This document shows, in pieces, positions 1 to 6,609 of a stretch of 64,000 bases of DNA. The translations under genes and the position numbers were made by a program. Origin of the DNA: Microbacteriaceae bacterium. Its GTDB lineage: Bacteria; Actinomycetota; Actinomycetes; Actinomycetales; Microbacteriaceae. Below the pieces are notes generated by a model, which worked only from the letters and a program-made list of their open reading frames with translations, ran no database searches and was not told where the DNA came from. Each line of letters begins with the position of its first letter. The first letter of the stretch is position 1. The stretch covers positions 1 to 64,000 of the forward strand of contig CANBWO010000004.1 in assembly GCA_947373155.1 (NCBI GenBank), written 5' to 3'.

Positions 1-179
1 ATCTGGTGGGCGCGGCCGTTGGCCATGCGCACCACAAAGTGCTCACCGGTGGTTGCTGTCAGCAATGCGCTGTCAAAGTTGCCGTCGTTTTCGCCGCCAA
101 GAGGCAAAACCTGCACGAAATCGAGTGCTGGAACTGCGTCTTTGGCAAGCGCCGCTAAAATCAAGGGAGATCTGCCCAT
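1..179 (-). CDS. Phosphotransferase (aminoglycoside/macrolide kinase-like), 5' part only
   Basis: Reverse-strand reading from ATG at 179 runs open to the window edge (about 59 residues). It begins MGRSPLILAALAKDAVPALD and continues with FDSALLTATTGEHFVVRMAN, which resembles the N-terminal lobe of the APH-type phosphotransferases often found beside nudC and uvrD2 in actinobacteria. The beta-strand pattern fits the start of a kinase-like nucleotide-binding lobe. The catalytic part lies outside the window, so substrate cannot be judged; a resistance role should not be assumed. It diverges from nudC with a gap of 72 bases. Confidence 0.6.
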   Translation of the reverse strand, partial: MGRSPLILAALAKDAVPALDFVQVLPLGGENDGNFDSALLTATTGEHFVVRMANGRAHQ

Positions 180-251
180 GTGTTTAGGGTAGACACCAAA
201 GTGGCAAATGCCGTGGATAGCCACGCTGCCAGCATGCTGAAGGAGGCAAAA

Positions 252-1202
252 GTGAACGCCCCTTTAAACCTGCCACTTGCGCAGAGCGCGATAGACCGCG
301 ACTACCTTGAGCGCGAAAACCCTGAGCTTTTCGACCACCTGTGGGCTAACCCAGCCACTCGAGTTTTGGCAATGTACGAGGGTCAGGTGCTCCTCATGGG
401 AGATGCCGATCACCCGCTGCCGCAACTCAGGCTCCTGCCGGTAGAGGCGGTGCCTAGCGCCCAACTGCGGGTTTACCTTGGCAAGACCACCGAAGGCCAA
501 GCCGGCGAAGCAGTTGGTACTCCAGTGGTCTTGGCTGTACTTGGCACCAACTCTGCCAACCAGGTGGAGCCCACCACCGAAAATTGGCACGGACTAAGAA
601 AAACCGGAGCCGGGCTTTCGGCCAGAGATGCCGGTCTTTATGCGCAGGGTTTGGCCGTTGCCAACTTTCACCTGAGTCACCCTTATTGCCCAAGTTGTGG
701 TCTGCCAACCGCGGTGGCCCAAGGCGGCTGGAGTCGCAAGTGCTTCAAGTGCGACAAGAGCATTTTCCCTCGCACCGATCCGGCGATCATCGTTGCCGTG
801 ACCGACGAACAAGACCGAATCTTGCTGGGTTCTCAGGGAATTTGGGAAGAAAACCGCTGGAGTATTTTGGCCGGTTTTGTGGAATCGGGCGAAAGCCTAA
901 ACGCTGCGGTGATCCGCGAGGTTTACGAAGAAGCCGGAGTTTGGGTTACCGAACCGCACTTTATGGGTAGCCAGGCTTGGCCTTTCCCCTGTTCATTGAT
1001 GGTGGGGTTCACGGCCAAAGTTGATTCCAGCAAGGGGCATCAAGACCTGATCCCCGATGGACTCGAAATCGAAAAGGTGCGTTGGTTTAGCCGCGAGGAA
1101 ATCGCTGCCGAGCGCGACAACCTGCTGCTTCCTGGCAAATTGAGCATTGCCCGCGCTTTGATTGATCACTGGTTTGGTGGCAACATCGATGACCGTGGAT
1201 AG
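252..1202 (+). CDS. nudC: NAD(+)/NADH diphosphatase, Nudix family
   Basis: Hydrolyses NAD(H) to NMN(H) and AMP; the family also removes NAD caps from RNA. From GTG 252 the protein has 316 residues. Four cysteines at about 146, 149, 164 and 167 (CPSC and CFKC) form the zinc ribbon. The Nudix box lies at about 208-230 (GFVESGESLNAAVIREVYEE). The NudC signature SQAWPFPCS follows at about 240. I chose GTG 252 because AGGAGG lies at 241-246, five bases upstream; the open frame extends back to 180 but that part has no ribosome site and would overlap the divergent promoter region. The stop overlaps the start of the helicase gene, so the two are probably co-translated. Confidence 0.93.
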   Translation: MNAPLNLPLAQSAIDRDYLERENPELFDHLWANPATRVLAMYEGQVLLMGDADHPLPQLRLLPVEAVPSAQLRVYLGKTTEGQAGEAVGTPVVLAVLGTNSANQVEPTTENWHGLRKTGAGLSARDAGLYAQGLAVANFHLSHPYCPSCGLPTAVAQGGWSRKCFKCDKSIFPRTDPAIIVAVTDEQDRILLGSQGIWEENRWSILAGFVESGESLNAAVIREVYEEAGVWVTEPHFMGSQAWPFPCSLMVGFTAKVDSSKGHQDLIPDGLEIEKVRWFSREEIAAERDNLLLPGKLSIARALIDHWFGGNIDDRG

Positions 1203-2835
1203 CCTGCTTGCCAAACTTGACCCGGAACAACAGGCCGCAGCACAAAGCCTGATTGGCCCAACCTGCATCATTGCGGGTGCTGGTACCGGCAAAACCCGAA
1301 CCATCACGCACCGAATCGCCTACGGAATCGCCAAGGGTTATTACAGCGCCAATCGCGTGATGGCCTTGACCTACACAAACAAGGCCGCGGCCGAACTGCG
1401 TTCGCGTCTGCGCGCACTTGGCGTTGGCGCCGTTTCCGCCAAGACTTTTCACGCTGCTGCGCTGTCGCAGTTGGAATATTTTTGGCCCCAGTTCACCGGG
1501 GGAGAAGTCCCCAGCATCCTCACCTCTAAGGCCAAGTTGCTTGGCAAACTAGCCGAGGATCGCAAATACCGCATGGATGCGGCGGGCGTGCGCGACTTGG
1601 CGGCGGAGATTGAGTGGCGCAAGTATTCCATGCTCACCATGGAACAATACGCAAATGCGGGGCGCAAGCTGCCTGCCGGCCTGAGCCTGCCAAAGTTGCT
1701 AGACCTTTTGAAGGCATACGAAGATACCAAAACCGCATCGAATCAAATCGACTTTGAAGATGTCTTGATCCTTTGTTTGGGATTACTCAGAGCCGAACCC
1801 CGGGCCTTGGCACACGTTCACCAGCAGTATCGATTTTTCACCGTAGACGAATACCAAGATATTTCGCCTTTGCAGCACGCTTTGCTCGACACCTGGCTTG
1901 GCGATCGCAACGACCTTTGTGTGGTGGGCGACCCTAATCAGACCATTTACTCGTTCACTGGGGCCAGCAGTTCGTTCTTGCAAACTTTTGAGAGTCGATA
2001 CCAAAACGCCACCGTAGTGGAACTCACTCGCAACTACCGAAGCACTCAGCAGATTGTTAGTTATGCCAATAGGCTCAGGGCCGGTCAAAGCGATTTGAGC
2101 CCGCTGGAAAGCCAAGGGCCCATCGGCCTAGCACCCAGAATCCAGGGTTTTGGCAACCCTGCCGAGGAAGCCGCCTACATCGCTCATCAGGTTAAGACTC
2201 TGCTGGCATCCGGGGTCAAGGCCAGTCAGATTGCAGTGCTGTACCGAGTGAACGGTCAGAGCGAACCGCTTGAAGCGGCTCTTACCAGCGCCGGTGTTGG
2301 TTACCAACTCAAGGGTGGAACCCGCTTCTTTAACCGACCCGAGATAGTGGCTGCCATGCGGACTATCCGCGCCGAATTGGTTGGCAAGACCGATAAACCA
2401 ACCCATCACCTATTGGTGGAAATATGTCGCGGGCTCGGATGGACAGCCGACGGCAACCGAGCCGTGGGTGCCACCCGAGAAAAGTGGGAAAGCCTGAACG
2501 CTCTGCTTGAAATCTTGGATGAGATGCCGGAGGGCATTACCCCGGCCGAGTTCTATGCCGAGTTGGAGGAACGCCAACGCAGCCAGCACGAACCAGAAAC
2601 CGTTTGGGTGACCATGGCTACCTTGCACGCTGCCAAGGGTTTGGAATGGGACAACGTCTTTTTGCTTGGGCTAAATGAGGGTTACCTGCCAATCAGTTAT
2701 GCCAAGACCGACGCCGAGATCGCGGAGGAAAACCGCCTGCTCTACGTTGGAATCACGCGAGCCAAAAAATCTTTGATGCTTAGCTACAACGGCCATTCTC
2801 CATCGAGGTTTTTGGCACTGCTGCAAAAGCACTAG
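1189..2835 (+). CDS. uvrD2: UvrD2-like superfamily 1 DNA helicase, short form
   Basis: ATP-dependent 3'-5' DNA helicase of the UvrD/Rep type, 548 residues from ATG 1189. Walker A GAGTGKT is at about 30-36; motif II DEYQDISPLQ, motif IV TRNYRST, motif V LHAAKGLEWDNVFL and motif VI LLYVGITRAKK all follow in order, so the motor core looks complete. The protein ends shortly after motif VI (SPSRFLALLQKH). Longer actinobacterial UvrD2 proteins carry a cysteine-rich segment and an HRDC domain after this point, and both are missing here. The start overlaps the nudC stop by 14 bases; GTG 1195 is an alternative. The stop overlaps the convergent ThiF-like gene by four bases. Confidence 0.88.
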   Translation: MTVDSLLAKLDPEQQAAAQSLIGPTCIIAGAGTGKTRTITHRIAYGIAKGYYSANRVMALTYTNKAAAELRSRLRALGVGAVSAKTFHAAALSQLEYFWPQFTGGEVPSILTSKAKLLGKLAEDRKYRMDAAGVRDLAAEIEWRKYSMLTMEQYANAGRKLPAGLSLPKLLDLLKAYEDTKTASNQIDFEDVLILCLGLLRAEPRALAHVHQQYRFFTVDEYQDISPLQHALLDTWLGDRNDLCVVGDPNQTIYSFTGASSSFLQTFESRYQNATVVELTRNYRSTQQIVSYANRLRAGQSDLSPLESQGPIGLAPRIQGFGNPAEEAAYIAHQVKTLLASGVKASQIAVLYRVNGQSEPLEAALTSAGVGYQLKGGTRFFNRPEIVAAMRTIRAELVGKTDKPTHHLLVEICRGLGWTADGNRAVGATREKWESLNALLEILDEMPEGITPAEFYAELEERQRSQHEPETVWVTMATLHAAKGLEWDNVFLLGLNEGYLPISYAKTDAEIAEENRLLYVGITRAKKSLMLSYNGHSPSRFLALLQKH

Positions 2836-3893
2836 GCGGCGCTCGCCGAGACCAGCGCGCAGGAGCAATCACCGTGCCGCTGCCACGCCAGTTGCTCAAG
2901 TTCACCGGTGTCCAGCTGATATCTGAACCCCGTATCCGTGGCCTTACCAAAACCGCCGATTTGATCCAGCCACCCCAGCAAAACTTGCACGGCCAATCCC
3001 ACGCCAATCAGTTTGTTAGCGGTGTGGTCAAACCGAAGACTGCTGGTGAGCAGCTGCGAACTAACAACTCCCCAGTGGGGCTGGTTTTGCCTTTTATTCA
3101 GGTGTTGACAGTTGAGGCAGGCGGTTTTTCCTGGAACCAAAACGGGACTCAGCTCTACACCGGTGGCGTCGAAGACTAACGTTTGATGTGGGATTCCCCG
3201 AGCTGCCCAGGGCCCATATCTCTTGGGGTCTATGACCTGCTGCGCTAAGAACAAGACCGAATCTACGGTGTCTATTTGGCTGGGTTTCAAGTCCCTAGCT
3301 GACACCAGCCTGGACGCGGGCCAGGTGGCCTGCAGAATCAGGTGAGCCGCTGTCACCCTTTGGTGACCAATCAGTCCCTCCGGATAACCGTTTGGTCCGG
3401 TGTCGGCAGCGGTTACCACGCTCTGGTCCAGGGTTACCAAAGTGCCAACTCCCGCTCCGGCCAAAGCCAACATTGCCAAAAGGCCGCTGGCGTCTAGCTG
3501 ATCAATTTGCACCACCCGTTTGTGCCGCTCGGTCATCACGGCTTGTCCACCGGTGGAGTGTTTGAGGCTAGCCCAAATGGTCTCCGCGAACTGTGGCTGG
3601 GCAGGGTCTGGCGGCAAACCAGCCAAGTCAAAATCTGATTTCCCATTGGCGTGTTTTTGTAGCAATGGTTCAAGTTGCTCTAGCAGCACCTTTGCCTGCT
3701 GTGCGGGCAGTTTGGCCTGTTTGGCCACGGCGGCCAGCTGGTTCGGCGCCACCCCAAAATAGAGAGCATCGATGAATCGCTCTTGCTCCGCCGAAAGCTG
3801 GGGGAGCACGACGCTTCGGGCATCGGTGCCAATTTGAAGGGTGGAGGGACTATGCCACAGCAGTTGGTGATTTGGATTGAGTTTTAGAACCAT
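2832..3893 (-). CDS. ThiF/E1-like protein related to azole cyclodehydratase partner domains
   Basis: 353 residues from ATG 3893. The N-terminus (MVLKLNPNHQLLWHSPSTLQ) matches the pattern of actinobacterial proteins usually labelled bacteriocin cyclodehydratase-like or ThiF-like. A hydrophobic glycine-rich stretch at about 138-155 (LLAMLALAGAGVGTLVTL) looks like a Rossmann fold, though a canonical GxGxxG nucleotide motif is not obvious. CLNC near residue 258 and CSC near the C-terminus could form a zinc site as in E1-like folds. No precursor peptide, YcaO or dehydrogenase gene is nearby, so a peptide-modifying role is not supported. The neighbouring metalloprotease is on the same strand, 80 bases upstream. 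Function unknown. Confidence 0.6.
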   Translation of the reverse strand: MVLKLNPNHQLLWHSPSTLQIGTDARSVVLPQLSAEQERFIDALYFGVAPNQLAAVAKQAKLPAQQAKVLLEQLEPLLQKHANGKSDFDLAGLPPDPAQPQFAETIWASLKHSTGGQAVMTERHKRVVQIDQLDASGLLAMLALAGAGVGTLVTLDQSVVTAADTGPNGYPEGLIGHQRVTAAHLILQATWPASRLVSARDLKPSQIDTVDSVLFLAQQVIDPKRYGPWAARGIPHQTLVFDATGVELSPVLVPGKTACLNCQHLNKRQNQPHWGVVSSQLLTSSLRFDHTANKLIGVGLAVQVLLGWLDQIGGFGKATDTGFRYQLDTGELEQLAWQRHGDCSCALVSASAA

Positions 3894-3973
3894 GCCCAGA
3901 TTGTGCCAAGGGTGGCAGACAAACCCGATTTAGTTATCAACAGGCTTAGAGGGCAAACCCTGAAAGTCTCTGG

Positions 3974-5314
3974 TTAGTTGCCCAGAAGGTTTCTTAACTC
4001 GGCATCAAAGTCATCGCCGCCGCCTTGCAACCGGGTTATCAACAGCGATGGGTTCTCGATGTCGGTGGTGGTTGGAAGCATGTCTGGGTGATCCCAAAGT
4101 TCGTCTCGTTTAGCGTTTCCCAACACCATTCCAAGTTCCAGCCACATGGTGGTTGCCTCGCGCAGTTTGCGGGGTTTAAGTTCCAGCCCAACCAGGGTGC
4201 CAAAAGTGAGTTCCGCAGGGCCACCGGTGGCACGGCGTCTGCGAACTGCCTCGGCAATCGCGGCAGCCTTAGGCAAGAGTTTGGTGGCCTCCTGAGTCAC
4301 GGCATCCACCCAACCCTCAATCAGGGCGAGCATGGTTTCAATTGCCTCAAGGGCACGCTCCTGATCCTGGGTTTTGTCGCCCAAAAGGGCACCGCTTTCC
4401 AACAGGTTCTGCATTTGCGAAGGATTCGAGAGGTCCATGGCGCTCGCCGCTTCTTCAATCTTTTTGTCGTCGATAGAGATATCAGCCGCATAAGAAGAAA
4501 TCTGGGCCACCACGTGGTCGCGCAACCATTTGCTGTGCTTGAACAAGCGGGCGTGGGCTAACTCCCGCACAGCTAGGTAAATCATGGCCTGCTGTGCTTC
4601 AACATCTAGTCCAACAATGAATTCATCGATGTTCTGTGGCACAAAAGCCGCGCGTTGCTCAGTGAAGATAGGCAGGCCAATGTCAGCGCCAGACAGCACC
4701 GTGGAACTGAGTTTTCCGATTGCCGTTCCCAGTTGCATGGCAAACATGGCTCCGCCTGCATTGCGAAGCAGCCTGCCTGCTTCCTGCATAAGGGAAGCAA
4801 GTTCTTCGGGAGTGTTAGACGAAAGATGTTCGCTCAGTGCAACGGCCATTCGGTTGGCAACTGGCTCGCTCATCACCTTGAACAGCGGCATTGCGTCGTC
4901 TACCCAAAGATCGCGGGTGAGTAGTTTGGGTTCGGTAGTCAGATCCGAAACTTCTGTTGCCTGGTCTAGCCAGAGCGTGGCGATACTAACGGCATTGCGC
5001 CAGGCATCGCGCTGGGCCTCGGTTACGCCGTGGTTTGCTTTGCGAGCGGTGGTTTTGGCATGTTGGAGGGCAACGTTCCAGTCAACACCGTCGACTGCGT
5101 TTTGGTTGCCCATGGCCTGGCTAAGCATACCCAGCATTTGCCTCAGTTGCTCAGGGTCCTGGGGTAGCCCCGCCGCCTTGGCAAGCTCGGCAGCATCAAA
5201 GCTGTTCGGGTTGTTCAGGTACCGCTGTAAAAACGCCTGAAAGTCGGCCGGATTGAAATCGCGCGGGTCAGAATCATCGTCTGAACCATCAAAGTTCTCT
5301 GGGTTGTTATTCAT
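3974..5314 (-). CDS. Zinc-dependent metalloprotease, DUF2342 (zincin-like) family
   Basis: 446 residues from ATG 5314, which has GGAAGGA six bases upstream; the frame stays open to 5422 but that extension lacks a ribosome site. The acidic, Asp/Asn-rich N-terminus (FDGSDDDSD) is followed by a helical protein with VRELAHARLF at about residue 250. This matches the actinobacterial family variously named DUF2342, zinicin_2 or 'coenzyme F420 biosynthesis associated', where Glu and His of this motif are taken as the metal site. The motif is ExxH rather than the classic HExxH. The gene lies back to back with the PDZ protease, as in other actinobacteria. The substrate is unknown. Confidence 0.78.
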   Translation of the reverse strand: MNNNPENFDGSDDDSDPRDFNPADFQAFLQRYLNNPNSFDAAELAKAAGLPQDPEQLRQMLGMLSQAMGNQNAVDGVDWNVALQHAKTTARKANHGVTEAQRDAWRNAVSIATLWLDQATEVSDLTTEPKLLTRDLWVDDAMPLFKVMSEPVANRMAVALSEHLSSNTPEELASLMQEAGRLLRNAGGAMFAMQLGTAIGKLSSTVLSGADIGLPIFTEQRAAFVPQNIDEFIVGLDVEAQQAMIYLAVRELAHARLFKHSKWLRDHVVAQISSYAADISIDDKKIEEAASAMDLSNPSQMQNLLESGALLGDKTQDQERALEAIETMLALIEGWVDAVTQEATKLLPKAAAIAEAVRRRRATGGPAELTFGTLVGLELKPRKLREATTMWLELGMVLGNAKRDELWDHPDMLPTTTDIENPSLLITRLQGGGDDFDAELRNLLGN

Positions 5315-5478
5315 GGCGTCCTTCCCAAATTCAACGCTAATGCCCAAAACCAAGGTTTTGCGCGTTGGGAATGTGCCTTTGGGCCTTTGTTCGCCTAAAG
5401 CGTTGCGTTCCTGGCACCACAACTTGTTAGCCCAAAGCCTTGCTCGTCTAGGCTTATTTCATCACCAGAAGGACACCA

Positions 5479-6594
5479 GTGACCTACTTTTCAGATACGC
5501 CACCAGATGCCAACGAGCCATATGCTCCTGGTTCAGGTGGCCACCGCAATCTTGGTCGAACCGTCTTTGGTTACGTGCTTTTAGCTCTGTTGGCCGCCCT
5601 GGTTCTGATTGGTGCGTACCTTCCCGCACCCTACGCAATCGAGCGCCCAGGCCCTGCCTTCAACGTGCTTGGCCAGAACAACAAGACTCCAATCATCACA
5701 GTCAGCGGCGCCCCAACCTACGCCACCGATGGCGCACTTGACTTACTCACCGTCGAGCTGTTGGGCAGCCCCGGCCACGCGCCAACCTGGTTCGATTTAG
5801 CAGGCGCTTATCTAGATAAGTCGCAGAACATTGTTCCCATGGACGAGGCATTCCCACCTAACCAAAGCTCGGTAGACGTGAGCCGGCAAAATGCGCTTAT
5901 GTTCGAGGATTCTCAGCAGCAGGCCACCGCAGTGGCATTGAACGCTCTGGGCTACCGCTACAAAATGCAGCTCTATGTGGACTCGCTGGCCAAGGGCGGC
6001 CCGGCCACTAACAAGTTGCAAAAGGGAGACGTAATTCTCAAGATTGCGGGCAAGACCGTTCAAAGCATCGATGGCCTTCGAGCCATGGTTCAGACCACCA
6101 AGGGCCAGCCTGTGAATGTGGACGCCGAACGCGCTGGCAAGCCATTTACCGTTCAGATCACTCCTGTAAAAAGCCAGGGCAAGTGGCGGGTCGGCATATT
6201 TGCCGGTAGCCGTTTTGATTTCCCCATCGATGTGAAGTTGCAGCTTGCCGACGTTGGCGGCCCTAGCGGCGGAACAATGTTTGCCCTGGGCGTCTACGAC
6301 AAACTCACACCGGGAAGCCTTACCGGTGGGCAAATGATTGCAGGTACCGGAACCATCGACCAATCCGGTGAAGTTGGCCCAATCGGCGGAATCCGCCAAA
6401 AACTTTACGGAGCGGTTCGCGCGGGAGCCACCTGGTTCCTAGCGCCAGAGTCCAACTGCGATGAGGTCGTTGGTCATATTCCAGATGGCATTCAGGTGGT
6501 TAGCATGAAAACCTTCACCGATGCCCTCACCGCAGTAAAGCAAATAGCAGCTAAGAAATCCATTGCCGGCCTGCCAACCTGCAGCGCCAACTAA
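5479..6594 (+). CDS. PDZ domain, Lon-like (S16) serine protease, membrane anchored
   Basis: 371 residues from GTG 5479 with AGAAGGA upstream. A single membrane segment lies at about 29-50 (VFGYVLLALLAALVLIGAYL). A PDZ domain covers about 160-230 (GPATNKLQKGDVILKIAGK). The C-terminal part is a Lon-type protease domain: GGPSGGTMFALGVYD holds the nucleophile serine, and the lysine of the Ser-Lys dyad is in IGGIRQKLYGA. There is no AAA+ ATPase domain, as expected for this family. It probably acts on the outer face of the membrane. UPF0182 starts 16 bases downstream and is likely in the same transcript, the same pairing seen in mycobacteria. Confidence 0.88.
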   Translation: MTYFSDTPPDANEPYAPGSGGHRNLGRTVFGYVLLALLAALVLIGAYLPAPYAIERPGPAFNVLGQNNKTPIITVSGAPTYATDGALDLLTVELLGSPGHAPTWFDLAGAYLDKSQNIVPMDEAFPPNQSSVDVSRQNALMFEDSQQQATAVALNALGYRYKMQLYVDSLAKGGPATNKLQKGDVILKIAGKTVQSIDGLRAMVQTTKGQPVNVDAERAGKPFTVQITPVKSQGKWRVGIFAGSRFDFPIDVKLQLADVGGPSGGTMFALGVYDKLTPGSLTGGQMIAGTGTIDQSGEVGPIGGIRQKLYGAVRAGATWFLAPESNCDEVVGHIPDGIQVVSMKTFTDALTAVKQIAAKKSIAGLPTCSAN

Positions 6595-6609
6595 GAAGAG
6601 GATCCAACT

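Noticed and set aside
180-251. 24-residue N-terminal extension of NudC from GTG 180
   Set aside because: No ribosome site, while GTG 252 has AGGAGG at the right distance; family proteins start near the shorter form.
2832-3893. Azole-peptide (TOMM) biosynthesis cluster
   Set aside because: Only one related protein; no precursor peptide, YcaO or oxidase gene nearby, and the setting is conserved housekeeping DNA.
3930-4045. DnaA boxes (TTATCAACA twice) suggesting an origin
   Set aside because: Only two imperfect copies, one inside a coding region, and no dnaA, dnaN or AT-rich element.
4025-5240. Long plus-strand frames opposite the DUF2342 protease
   Set aside because: Shadows of a well-supported gene; no ribosome sites and no recognisable motifs.
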